Shown: in pieces, positions 35,021 to 43,113 of the stretch
How positions within the stretch are numbered: the stretch's first letter is position 1
Layout: each line of letters starts with the position of its first letter
Origin: Streptomyces nitrosporeus
GTDB lineage: Bacteria; Actinomycetota; Actinomycetes; Streptomycetales; Streptomycetaceae
Assembly: GCF_008704555.1 (NCBI RefSeq)
Contig: NZ_CP023702.1
Span: forward strand, 6,052,001 to 6,116,000
DNA: 64,000 nucleotides
Direction: 5' to 3'
Notes under the pieces: generated by a model
The model's input: only the letters and a program-made list of their open reading frames with translations
What the model was told of the DNA's origin: nothing
Databases searched by the model: none
Made by a program: the position numbers and the translations under genes

Positions 35021-35758
35021 ATGCGCGTCGAGATCTGGAGCGACATCGCCTGCCCCTGGTGCTACATCGGGAAGGCCCGCTTCGAGAAGGGCCTGGCCGG
35101 GTTCGCCCACCGCGACCGGGTCGAGGTGGTGCACCGCTCCTTCGAGCTCGACCCCGGGCGCGCCAAGGGCGACACCGAGCAGGTGATCGGCATGCTGGCG
35201 CGCAAGTACGGCCGGACCCCCGAGCAGGCCAGGGAGATGGAGGGCAACGTCGCCGCGAACGCCCAGGCCGAGGGCCTGGGGTACCTGACCGAGGGGCGCG
35301 ACCACGGCAACACCTTCGACATCCACCGGCTGCTGCACCTCGCGAAGGCCCGCGGCCTCCAGGACGAGCTGCTGACCCTGGCCTACCGGGCCAACTTCGC
35401 CGAGGAGCGTTCCGTTTTCGACGACTCCGTGCTGGCGGACATCGCCGCGGAGGCCGGTCTCGACGCGGACGAGGTGCGCGCGGTGCTGGCCGACCCGGAG
35501 GCGTACGCGGACGAGGTGCGGGCCGACGAGCAGGAGGCCGCCCGGCTCGGTGCGACCGCCGTGCCCTTCTTCGTGTTCGACCGGCGGTACGGCATATCCG
35601 GCGGCCAGCCCTCCGAGGTGTTCGCCCAGGCGCTGGAACAGGCGTGGAAGGACCATGAGCCGGCCGGCCTCGTCCCCGTCGGCGGTGACGCGGCGGCCTG
35701 CGACGCGGACGGTGCCTGCGAGGTGCCCCCGGCCGGCGCGCCGGAGCGGAGTGCGTGA
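35021..35758 (+). CDS. DsbA family oxidoreductase (FrnE-like)
   Basis: 245-residue thioredoxin-fold protein with active-site C11-P-W-C14 right at the first strand, an all-helical insertion (about 60-160) and the cis-proline region GATAVPFFVFDRRYGISG. It has no signal peptide, as in cytoplasmic FrnE-type dithiol-disulfide isomerases found in Streptomyces polyketide clusters and in general redox roles. The C-terminal tail has an added Cys pair (ACDADGAC), an extra potential redox motif. A purine-rich ribosome-binding site (ggagagaagaag) precedes the ATG. Confidence 0.9.
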   Translation: MRVEIWSDIACPWCYIGKARFEKGLAGFAHRDRVEVVHRSFELDPGRAKGDTEQVIGMLARKYGRTPEQAREMEGNVAANAQAEGLGYLTEGRDHGNTFDIHRLLHLAKARGLQDELLTLAYRANFAEERSVFDDSVLADIAAEAGLDADEVRAVLADPEAYADEVRADEQEAARLGATAVPFFVFDRRYGISGGQPSEVFAQALEQAWKDHEPAGLVPVGGDAAACDADGACEVPPAGAPERSA

Positions 35759-35766
35759 GCACGGCG

Positions 35767-35822
35767 GGCGGTGAGCGCGGCACCCCGCGGGTACGGCGGT
35801 GAGCGCGGCTCCCCGCAGGTAC
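35767..35822 (+). repeat. 28-bp direct tandem repeat
   Basis: Two adjacent copies (35767-35794 and 35795-35822) differing at two positions, with a partial third copy. They begin eight bases after the DsbA-like stop. A second direct repeat, GGCCGTCCGCCGGGCGGC, follows twice before the next gene. Confidence 0.75.
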
Positions 35823-35943
35823 GGCGGGTGAGTATGCGCCCGGGGCCGTCCGCCGGGCGGCTCCGGTGCGCGGCCGTCCGCCGGGCGGCCCGGCCGGACC
35901 GCCCTCGTTGACCCGGGCCTGGGGGGCGGTCAGGCTGGGCCGC

Positions 35944-37005
35944 ATGGAGACCTCAGCGATCGACCGGGCCCGCACCACCGAGTTCGCCCCCGACACCGTC
36001 TACCTGAACACGTCCAGTTGCGGCCTGCTGCCCCGTGGGACCGTCGATGCCGTCACGACGCTGGCCGAAGAGAACGCCCTGGGCCGCCGGCCCGGCGGCG
36101 GGGACCACGGTACGGTGGCGGCGGCCCGGGACGGCTTCGCCCGTTTCACCGGAACCGACGCCGGGCGGGTCGCGGTCGGCGGGTCCGTCGCCGGCCAGGT
36201 GGCACTCGTCGCCGCGTCCCTGCCAGCCGGATCCGAAGTCCTGGCACCCGAGGGCGAGTTCAGTTCGGTCGTGAGCCCGTTCGCGCAGCGCGGGAACCTG
36301 AAGATGCGGTACGTGCCGCTGGCCGGGCTGGCCGACGCGGTCCGGCCGGACACCGCGCTCGTCGCCTTCTCGGCGGTCCAGTCCTCCGACGGCAGGGTCG
36401 CCGGCCTGGAAGCGGTCCGGGAGGCGGCGGCCGCGTACGGCGCCCGCACCCTCCTGGACGCCAGCCAGGCCGCGGGCTGGCTGCCGCTGGACACCGGCGC
36501 CTACGACTACACGGTCACCGGCGCCTTCAAGTTCCTGCTGTGCCCGCGGGGCACCACCTTCCTCACGGTCACCGAGGAGGCGCAGGAGACGCTGCCGGCC
36601 CTGCACGCGGGCCTGCTCTCCGCGCAGGACCCCGACGCCGCCCTCTACGGGCCGGTCCAGCGGCTGGCGGACGAGGCCCGGCGCTTCGACGAGCCGGTCT
36701 CGTTCCTCTCGTACGCGGGAGCGGCGCACTCGCTCGCCCTGCTCGACGGGATCGGCGTGGACACGCTGCACGCCCACGCCACCGGACTCGCCGCCCGCTT
36801 CCGCGCCGGGCTGGCCGGTCTCGGGCACGAGGCGGTGCCCGGCGACTCCGCGGTCGTGGCCGTCCCCGGGCTCGGCAGCCGGCAGCCCGTGCTGGCCCGC
36901 GCCGGGATCGTCGTGTCCCAGCGGGCCGGGAACCTGCGCGCGGCCTTCCACCTGTACAACACGGAGGCCGACGTGGACCGCGCGCTGGACGTGCTGTCCG
37001 GCTGA
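35944..37005 (+). CDS. Class V PLP-dependent aminotransferase
   Basis: 353-residue PLP enzyme. K196 in GAFKFLLCPRG is the expected Schiff-base lysine, and LLDASQAAGW carries the cofactor-binding aspartate. The N-terminus YLNTSSCGLLPRGTVDAV resembles cysteine-desulfurase-like and EgtE-like proteins. Ergothioneine genes are not nearby, so an EgtE role is not supported. The start is the ATG at 35944; an upstream ATG adds a Pro/Gly-rich non-conserved extension. Confidence 0.85.
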   Translation: METSAIDRARTTEFAPDTVYLNTSSCGLLPRGTVDAVTTLAEENALGRRPGGGDHGTVAAARDGFARFTGTDAGRVAVGGSVAGQVALVAASLPAGSEVLAPEGEFSSVVSPFAQRGNLKMRYVPLAGLADAVRPDTALVAFSAVQSSDGRVAGLEAVREAAAAYGARTLLDASQAAGWLPLDTGAYDYTVTGAFKFLLCPRGTTFLTVTEEAQETLPALHAGLLSAQDPDAALYGPVQRLADEARRFDEPVSFLSYAGAAHSLALLDGIGVDTLHAHATGLAARFRAGLAGLGHEAVPGDSAVVAVPGLGSRQPVLARAGIVVSQRAGNLRAAFHLYNTEADVDRALDVLSG

Positions 37006-37147
37006 GGCGGGGCGAGGGCGCGGAAGGGCGGGCACGGGGGAGCCGGCGCGCAGGCGGGGGCGCCGGAGGAGCGGGCGCGGGGCGAGGGCGGGGAGGGAGC
37101 CGGGCCGCGGGAGCGGAGTCGCGGGCCCCGGGAGGGCCCGCTCACGC

Positions 37148-38182
37148 TCACGCCGAGTCCCGCCGCACCAGCTCCGTCGGCAGGATGACCGCGGCCGGGT
37201 CGTCCCCACCGATCCGGGCCAGCAGCACCCGTACCATCTCCGAGCTGATCCGGTCCCACGGCTGGCGGACCGTCGTCAGCTCGGGGCGGGCCGCGAGGGC
37301 GGCGGGGGAGTCGTCGAAGCCGCCGACCGCGACGTCCTCGGGGACCCGCCGGCCCGCCCGCTCCAGCGCCGCCAGGACACCCTGGGCCATCAGGTCGGAG
37401 CCCACGAACACCGCGTCGATGTCCGGGGCCCGCTCCAGCAGCAGGGTGGCCGCGGCCTCCCCGCCCGCCCTGCTGTAGTCGCCCGGCACGATCAGCGCGT
37501 CGTCCGGCGGCAGCCCGCACTCCGCGAGCGTCGCCCGGTAACCGGCCAGCCGCTCCACCCCGCCCGGGGTGTCCAGCGGACCGGTGACCGTCGCGATCCG
37601 GCGGCGCCCCGACCCGTACAGGTAGCGCACCATGTCGCGGGCGCCGCCCAGGTCGTCGGCGGCCACGTAACTGACCTTCGAGCCCTGGCCCAGCGGCTTC
37701 CCGCAGGCCACCAGCGGCACCCCGGCCTCGTGGAGCCGGGCGGCGACCGGGTCGCCGGAGTGGCTGGAGACCAGCAGCACCCCGTCCACGTGCCCGGCGA
37801 TGTAGCGCATGTTGCGGCGGCGCTCGGCCTCGGACCCGGCGATCATCAGCAGCAGCGGGATGTCGTGCGCGGCGAGCGCGGCGGTGCAGCCCCGGAGCAG
37901 CACGTTGAAGTTGGGGTCCTCGAAGAACCGCTCCTGCGGCTCGGTCAGCAGGAACGCCACCGAGTCGGAGCGGCCGGTGATCAGCGACCGGGCATGCCGG
38001 TTCACGGTGTAACCGGTCCGCCGGATCGCGTTCCGCACCGCGTCGAGCGCGGCCGGGCTGACATTGTGCCCCCCGTTGAGCACCCGGGAGACGGTGCCCC
38101 GGGAGACCCCGGCCTCCCGGGCGACGTCATGGATCGTCGGAGGCCGGCGGCGTCCCGTGCCGTTCTGTTCTGTGCGGCTCAT
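37148..38182 (-). CDS. LacI family transcriptional regulator
   Basis: 344 residues. The classical N-terminal helix-turn-helix and hinge (TIHDVAREAGVSRGTVSRVL, residues 15-35) is followed by a periplasmic-binding-like sugar domain (GVLLVSSHSGDPVAARLHEA, AVFVGSDLMAQGVLAALERA). It lies directly downstream of two broken sugar-permease fragments on the same strand. A LacI-type operator precedes the GH42 gene at 43114, so it probably controls beta-galactoside use. The regulator itself looks intact although its transporter is not. Confidence 0.92.
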   Translation of the reverse strand: MSRTEQNGTGRRRPPTIHDVAREAGVSRGTVSRVLNGGHNVSPAALDAVRNAIRRTGYTVNRHARSLITGRSDSVAFLLTEPQERFFEDPNFNVLLRGCTAALAAHDIPLLLMIAGSEAERRRNMRYIAGHVDGVLLVSSHSGDPVAARLHEAGVPLVACGKPLGQGSKVSYVAADDLGGARDMVRYLYGSGRRRIATVTGPLDTPGGVERLAGYRATLAECGLPPDDALIVPGDYSRAGGEAAATLLLERAPDIDAVFVGSDLMAQGVLAALERAGRRVPEDVAVGGFDDSPAALAARPELTTVRQPWDRISSEMVRVLLARIGGDDPAAVILPTELVRRDSA

Positions 38183-38224
38183 GGTGCAAGATCTTTCATC
38201 AGGAGGAGCCCTGGTGAGGAGCTG

Positions 38225-38665
38225 TCAGGACTTTACGGCGCCGGAGAGCAGGTCCAGGCTCCAGAACCGCTGGATCACCAGGAAGAGCGCGATCAGCGGG
38301 ATGATCGCCAGCAGTGCCCCGGTGATGACCAGCGTGTAGAGCGCCGGGGTGTTCGAGCCCTGCTGGAGCAGTGTGTAGAGCCCCAGGGTGACCGGGAACT
38401 TCTCGTCGTCCCCGAGCATGATGTACGGAAGCAGGAAGTTGTTCCACACCGCCACGAACTGGAACAGGAACACCGTCACCAGCCCCGGCAGCATCATCGG
38501 CAGCGCGATGGCGCGGAAGATCCGCCACTCGCCGCCGCCGTCCGTCCGGCCCGCCTCGATCACGTCGGCGGGCACGGCCGCCGTCGCGTAGATCCGGGCC
38601 AGGTACACGCCGTACGGGGAGAGGACCGCCGGCAGCAGTTTGGTCGGGAGGGGCGGAGCGCTCAT
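38225..38665 (-). pseudogene. MalG-type sugar permease, N-terminal half lost
   Basis: About 130 residues match the C-terminal half of a carbohydrate ABC permease: SPYGVYLARIYATAAVPADV, the EAA loop (EAGRTDGGGEWRIFRAIALP) and two further membrane segments to ...LLSGAVKS. The first three or four helices that such a permease (about 280 residues) needs are absent. The first dozen codons (MSAPPLPTKLL) are junction sequence. It cannot form a working permease. Confidence 0.85.
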
Positions 38666-38704
38666 CAGGATTCCCCCTGCTCGTACGGGAGTTGGACGCC
38701 TTCA

Positions 38705-39044
38705 GGAAGCCGGAGGGCAGGGCGGGGGCGGCCGAGAAGACGGGCTCGGGCAGCTCGGTGGCATCCAGCGGGTAGAGGAAGGGGCTGACGTCCGGCAGAT
38801 GGAGGAAGCCCCACATCAGCGCGGCGACGACACCCGGGATCGCGTACGGCAGGAAGATCGCCGGCCGGGAAAAGCCGCGCAGCCGGACCCGCTCTGTGTC
38901 CAGGAGCAGGGCGAACAGCAGGGCCAGGCCCAGCATCACCGGGACGGTGATCACCCCGTGGCCGAGGACGCGCGGCGCCCCGCGCAGCAGCTCGGAGTCG
39001 GACAGGGCGTCACCGTAGTTGGCGCCGGACCTGTTGTTCGAGGT
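38705..39044 (-). pseudogene. MalF-type sugar permease, internal fragment
   Basis: Reads ANYGDALSDSELLRGAPRVL, GHGVITVPVMLGLALLFALL and FLPYAIPGVVAALMWGFLHL, the periplasmic loop and middle helices of a MalF-like permease. Both ends are missing: upstream it meets the Tn3-type fragment near 39050 and downstream it runs into the truncated second permease. The two permease remnants were fused by a deletion. Confidence 0.8.
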
Positions 39045-39054
39045 CCACTCCTGA

Positions 39055-39528
39055 ACCGGCTTTCTGGACTCCTTCAAGCACGTGTCCGACCGGCCCACCC
39101 GCACGGAGGGGCTGCTCGTCTCCCTGGCGGCACTGCTGGTGGCGGTGGGCTGCAGCATCGGCCTGACCCCGGTCATCGACACCACCAACACCCGCAAGGC
39201 GCTGACTTGCTCACGGCTGTCCCACGTGGATCAGGACTATCTGCGCGCGGACACTGTCGCCGCGGCGAACGCCGCGCTGATCACCGCGCAGTCCCGTATC
39301 GGGCTGGCCCAGATATGGGGCGGTGGGCTGCTTGCCTCTGCCGACGGGCTGCGTTTCGTCGTCCCCGTCAAGAGCGTCAACGCTGCTCCCTCGCCCAAGT
39401 ATTACGGATACAAGCGGGGACCGGCCTGGCTAAATGCCGTCAATGACCAGATCGCGGGGATCGGCGCGATGGTCGTGCGCGGTCCCCCGCGCTACAGCCT
39501 GTATGCCTTCGCGGACGACGAAGGCTGA
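39055..39528 (+). pseudogene. Tn3-family transposase fragment
   Basis: Internal piece of a Tn3-type TnpA (usually near 1000 residues): GFLDSFKHVSDR, LLVSLAALLVAVGCSIGLTP, KALTCSRLSHVDQDYLRADT, WGGGLLASADGLRFVVPVKS and SPKYYGYKRGPAWLNAVNDQ. It includes part of the catalytic region but lacks the N-terminal DNA-binding half and the C-terminus. It abuts the truncated permease and is followed by the IS5 element. With the resolvase fragment at 42493 it indicates a decayed Tn3-like transposon. Confidence 0.85.
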
Positions 39529-39566
39529 CGAGGACTGCACCTGGACTCGCCGCCGGACCGCTCTAG

Positions 39567-40463
39567 GCCATTTCGTTTGGATCAGTTGGTCGTTGGTCCG
39601 GGTGTGCCGTTGACTGACGCGCAGTGGGCGCGGATCGAGCCGTTGCTCCCGGACCGGACGCCGAAGCGGGGTGGCCGCTGGCGTGACCATCGTGAGGTGA
39701 TCGACGCGATCGCCTACAAGTTCCAGACCGGTACGCAGTGGGTGCACCTGCCGGAGAAGTACGGCAACTGGCGGGGTGTCTACAACCGGCTGCGGATGTG
39801 GGCCGTCGACGGTACCTGGGAGCGGGTCTTCACCGCCCTGGTGGCCCAGGCCGACGCCGACGAGGACGTCAGCTGGGCCGTCTCGGTCGACTCCACGATC
39901 GTGCGGGCCCACCAGCACGCGGCCGGGGCCCGTAAAAAGGGGCCCCGGCCGGCGAACCCGGCGACCACGCCATCGGCCGTTCCCGCGGCGGACTGACCAC
40001 GAAGATCCACCTCGCCGCCGATGCCCGCTGCCGGCCCCTCGCGTTCGTCCTCACCGCCGGACAGGCCGGTGACGCACCTGCCTTTCCCGAGGTCATGGCC
40101 CGCCTGCGGGTCCCCCGTCGGCGAGGACGACCCCGCACCAGGCCGGACGTGGTCCTCGCCGACAAGGCATACTCCTCCCGCGCCATCCGCGAACACCTGC
40201 GCAAGCGCGGCATCCGGGCCGTGATCCCCGTCCCCGCAGACCAACGCCGCCACCGGCTCCGCCGAGGCAGCCGAGGCGGCAGACCACCAGCCTTCGACCG
40301 CGAGACCTACAAACAGCGCAACACCGTCGAGCGGTGCATCAACCGCCTCAAACAGTGGCGAGGCATCGCCACCCGCTACGAGAAAACCGCCACCATCTAC
40401 CTGGCCGGACTCCACGTCGCGGGCATCTTCCTCTGGTCCGCCCGATGATCCAAACGAAACTGC
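39567..40463 (+). mobile_element. Complete IS5-family insertion sequence (897 bp) with CTAG target duplication
   Basis: Terminal inverted repeats of 18 bp, GCCATTTCGTTTGGATCA at the left and GCAGTTTCGTTTGGATCA read inward at the right, differ at two positions. The element is flanked by CTAG at 39563-39566 and 40464-40467, the four-base target duplication of IS5-group elements. It contains one transposase gene with a translational frameshift. Intact ends and matching flanks suggest recent insertion into the older transposon debris. Confidence 0.9.
39577..40448 (+). CDS. IS5-family transposase, probable -1 programmed frameshift
   Basis: The first frame (39577-39996, from TTG, or GTG 39604) encodes LTDAQWARIEPLLPD, the DUF4096-like N-terminal region and the first catalytic block SWAVSVDSTIVRAHQHAAG. 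At AAAAAGGGG (near 39936-39944) a -1 shift continues GEPGDHAIGRSRGG, LTTKIHLAADARCRPLAFVL, VLADKAYSSRAIREHL (second Asp) and RNTVERCINRLKQWRGIATR (Glu region) to the TGA at 40448. Many IS5 elements of this kind in Streptomyces make the transposase by frameshifting. An ordinary inactivating deletion is the alternative. Confidence 0.85.
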
Positions 40464-40525
40464 CTAGGCCTCTTCGGGCGTGGGGCGCCCATCATTCTGA
40501 CCTGTTGGATGGCTGAGCTCGCGGC

Positions 40526-41128
40526 TCATGCCTGACGGTATTCCGGATTCGTCGTATGGATACCGTTTTCGAGCGTGCGGATGACAGTGGAGACGATGCC
40601 GTGCCTCGGCAGCCCACATGCCTCGGCGTCCTGGTACCCGGTGTACACCAGCGACCAGAGCACACGTTGGATCCAGGCGGGAGCGACGTCCGGGTCGAAG
40701 GCGCCTTCGGCTTGCCCGCGCTTGATGAGAGTGAGCACCGGGTCGTCGAGAGGCTCCGGTGTCTTTGCTGCGCCGTGGCCTTCCAGAACGCGTGGATCGC
40801 CGAAGAGGAATACCAGCCGCTCGCCGACCGCCACCATCGCCGTCACCAGCCTGCGCATCGCCTCGATGGGGGAGCCCTGGTCGATGGCCGCGCCGGCCAC
40901 CGACTCATCGATCGCTGCGATGGAGTCCTCGATGGCTGCGCTGATGAGCCCGGTGCGGTCGGAGAAGTGGCGGTGCAGTGTTGTGCGGCCGACACCGGCG
41001 GCGTCTGCGATATCCGCCAGCGTGGCGTGATAGTCGCGGCCGAGCACAGAGGCGGCCGCGCTGAGGATGGCGCGGCGTGTACGAGTGCGCGTTCGTGCTC
41101 CTGCGGCCTCGGGGCCAGGCTCCTTCAT
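40526..41128 (-). CDS. TetR family transcriptional regulator
   Basis: 200 residues. An N-terminal helix-turn-helix (ATLADIADAAGVGRTTLHRH) is followed by a helical ligand domain ending in a C-terminal region common in TetR repressors (WIQRVLWSLVYTGYQDAEAC). The ATG is at 41128; an in-frame GTG lies three codons upstream. It is divergent from the MBL-fold gene, with a 24-bp perfect palindrome between, so it very likely represses that gene and itself. Codon use is less GC-biased than the core genes, in keeping with cargo of a mobile element. Confidence 0.9.
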   Translation of the reverse strand: MKEPGPEAAGARTRTRTRRAILSAAASVLGRDYHATLADIADAAGVGRTTLHRHFSDRTGLISAAIEDSIAAIDESVAGAAIDQGSPIEAMRRLVTAMVAVGERLVFLFGDPRVLEGHGAAKTPEPLDDPVLTLIKRGQAEGAFDPDVAPAWIQRVLWSLVYTGYQDAEACGLPRHGIVSTVIRTLENGIHTTNPEYRQA

Positions 41129-41175
41129 GCTGGTCACTGTACTACCGAACCCCAATAAGTTACTTTGCTGATCAT

Positions 41176-41199
41176 TAATGGAACATCGATGTTCCATTA
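41176..41199. promoter_or_regulatory. 24-bp perfect palindrome, TetR operator
   Basis: Twelve-base arms (TAATGGAACATC and its exact complement) with no spacer, midway between the divergent TetR and MBL genes (48 and 50 bases from the two starts). The surrounding sequence is AT-rich as expected for overlapping promoters. Confidence 0.85.
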
Positions 41200-41248
41200 G
41201 GTGATACGTTTGTCCCCCAGGTGACCTTTGCCCGGAGGAGGAACGGCG

Positions 41249-42127
41249 ATGGCCCGCAGAGACCGGCGTCACCCTGAGAACGTGGCCGGAGACTGGTTTG
41301 TCGACGACCGCTGTATCGGCTGCGGAGGTTCGGTCTCGCTCGCGCCGACGCTGTTCGGGCCGGCAAGCGACGGCGAGCATTTCGTCATGACCCGCCAGCC
41401 GGCCACCGAAGGTGAGATCCTGCAGGCACAGCTCGCCGCCGAGGTGTGCCCGTCCCGGTCGATCGGCACCGAATCCGGCGTGACGTGGCGGCGACACCAC
41501 CCCTTGGAGATCACACCCGGCACCTGGCGGACGGGCTCGAACTCGCCCGGAACCGCAGGCGGCAACGCCTTCCTCGTGCAGCGCGCCGAGGGCAACCTCC
41601 TCGTCGACGCGCCGCGCTTCACCCCGTCGCTCTGCGCCTGGATGGAATCGCTCGGTGGAATCACGACGATCTTGCTGACGCACCGCGACGACGTCGGCGA
41701 CGCCGAGCGCTATGCCGATGCATTCGGCTCTCAAGTGGTCATCCATGCCGCCGACGCTGAAGCCGCCCCATTCGCAGGCCGGATCCTGAGAGGTGTCGAG
41801 ACCTGCGAGGTTGCCGTCGGCGTGCTGGCGATCCCCACCCCCGGGCACACCGAGGGACACGTTATGTACCTGAATGACGACGGCACCCTGTTCACCGGCG
41901 ACTCGCTCGGCTGGGACCCCTATCGTCATGACCTCGGCGCGGAGCCGTCCGTGTGCTGGTACTCCTGGCCCGCCCAGGTCGGCTCACTCCAGCGGCTCGA
42001 CGGCTTCAATTTCGCACGGGTCGTTCCCACCCACGGCACGATGAGCCCGACGCTCGAACCGGGCGACATGCGTCGGCGGCTGCAGGCGCTGGTCGCCCGC
42101 CTGCAGCGCGACCTGGCGGACGAGTAG
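41249..42127 (+). CDS. Ferredoxin-like plus MBL-fold metallo-hydrolase
   Basis: 292 residues behind a strong GGAGGAGG site. Residues 15-75 are ferredoxin-like with C22, C25 and C67 (DRCIGCGG, EVCPSRSIG); the position usually holding a third clustered Cys is Ser, so a normal 4Fe-4S cluster is doubtful. The metallo-beta-lactamase domain (about 100-290) has H145-R-D147-D148 in place of HxHxDH, then H200, H204 and D218. The missing His at the first motif means an altered or single-metal site. Such fused proteins recur in actinomycetes; the substrate is unknown. It is regulated by the adjacent TetR and followed immediately by a long hairpin. Confidence 0.85.
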   Translation: MARRDRRHPENVAGDWFVDDRCIGCGGSVSLAPTLFGPASDGEHFVMTRQPATEGEILQAQLAAEVCPSRSIGTESGVTWRRHHPLEITPGTWRTGSNSPGTAGGNAFLVQRAEGNLLVDAPRFTPSLCAWMESLGGITTILLTHRDDVGDAERYADAFGSQVVIHAADAEAAPFAGRILRGVETCEVAVGVLAIPTPGHTEGHVMYLNDDGTLFTGDSLGWDPYRHDLGAEPSVCWYSWPAQVGSLQRLDGFNFARVVPTHGTMSPTLEPGDMRRRLQALVARLQRDLADE

Positions 42128-42183
42128 CACGCTCCACTCGCACGGGTCCGCGGCGCTGACGCGGACTGTGCGAGTGGAGCGTG
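42128..42183 (+). terminator. Long hairpin abutting the MBL gene stop
   Basis: A 16-bp perfect outer stem (42128-42143 with 42168-42183) continues, after a small internal loop, into a 7-bp inner stem (42146-42152 with 42160-42166) and a 7-nt loop. It begins on the base after the TAG. Confidence 0.75.
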
Positions 42184-42492
42184 ATGTGCGGGCGGTCGGA
42201 CGGTTCCCGCGTCGCCAGGCGCTGCCGGAGTCGGTGGTCGGCAGGCGCGCGGCACCGCTGAAGCCGTCTTGGGGCCACCACGCCGATCGGTACGGCCCCA
42301 TCCGCGTGACGACCTTCAAGAGACCTTCGTTTCCGGAGATCACCCCGCAGTGTCGGCCAGGTCTCGCAGAGTCTTCAAGAACCCCCTGGGAAACCGGGGT
42401 CATCCAATAGCCCCGGACCACCGTTTCCTGACAAGGTTCGGGGCCGCCTCCCGCACCGGCCGAGCCGGGCCTCCTCGCCTCCGAACCCCTCG
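42184..42492. other. Gene-free stretch between the MBL gene and the resolvase fragment
   Basis: No protein-like frame or clear repeat seen. Composition is mixed, unlike a coding region. It is probably remnant transposon sequence, but I found no terminal inverted repeat or res site that I could support. Confidence 0.5.
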
Positions 42493-42913
42493 TCCGCACC
42501 GAAATCAAGACCGGATACGCCCGGGTCTCAACCGGCAGGCAGGAACTCGAGCGATAGTTCGACATACTCACCGCCGCCGGATGCCGGAAGATCTTCGCGG
42601 GCAAGAAGTCCGGCAAGAACATGCTCCCCCCGAGCTGAAGGCATGTCACGAATTCCTCGGCCCCGGCGACGCCCCCGTCGTCCCCTCGCTCGACCACTAC
42701 GGCCGCAGCCTCCAGGACCTCATCAACATGGCCGCCGAACTCCGCACCCGCGGGATCGGCTTCACCTCGCTGCACGAGAACCTGGACACCACCACCCCCG
42801 GCGGCCGGCTCGTCTTCCACGGCTCCGCGGCTCTGGCCGAGTTCATCCACGAACCCATCGTCATCGGCGCCGACGAGGGACTGGCCGCTGCCCGCGAGCG
42901 CGACGGCCGACGG
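42493..42913 (+). pseudogene. Serine resolvase/invertase, inactivated
   Basis: Reads as a Tn3-type serine recombinase catalytic domain: KTGYARVSTGRQELER, an in-frame TAG at 42555 where Gln is expected, then FDILTAAGCRKIFAGKKSGK. A one-base loss in the C-run near 42630 is followed by the next frame PELKACHEFLGPGD, VVPSLDHYGRSLQDLINMAA, GIGFTSLHENLDTTTPGGRL. The DNA-binding tail is missing. It is the partner relic of the Tn3-type transposase fragment at 39055. Confidence 0.85.
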
Positions 42914-42924
42914 CCGGTCCAGCG

Positions 42925-42990
42925 CTGTGAGCGTTCACAGTAGAGAAACGAAACCGACACTTGTCAATGGTTGTTGCTGTGCGGTTATGT
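42925..42990 (+). promoter_or_regulatory. LacI-type operator and promoter of the beta-galactosidase gene
   Basis: CTGTGAGCGTTCACAG (42925-42940) is a near-symmetric LacI/GalR-family operator with the central CG. Twenty bases on, TTGTCA (42961-42966) and TTATGT (42985-42990, 18-bp spacer) form a plausible promoter for the gene starting at 43114. The LacI protein at 37148 is the obvious candidate ligand. Confidence 0.65.
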
Positions 42991-43113
42991 TGACCTTGGC
43001 GCCGCGCTGCTGCGGTTGTCGTGCTGTTCCCGCGCTGCTCAGGTGGCGCTGTGTGCGTGTGCACGTTCCCAGAACTTATTCCAGTGAGCCACCCTCTGAG
43101 CCAGGAGACGCCG

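Noticed and set aside
35944..37005. EgtE (ergothioneine beta-lyase) assignment
   Set aside because: The fold fits, but no other egt gene lies nearby and the sequence alone does not distinguish it from other class V enzymes.
37006..37147. G-rich stretch downstream of the class V aminotransferase as a G-quadruplex element
   Set aside because: Runs of G are expected in this composition and the arrangement is not regular enough to claim a specific structure.
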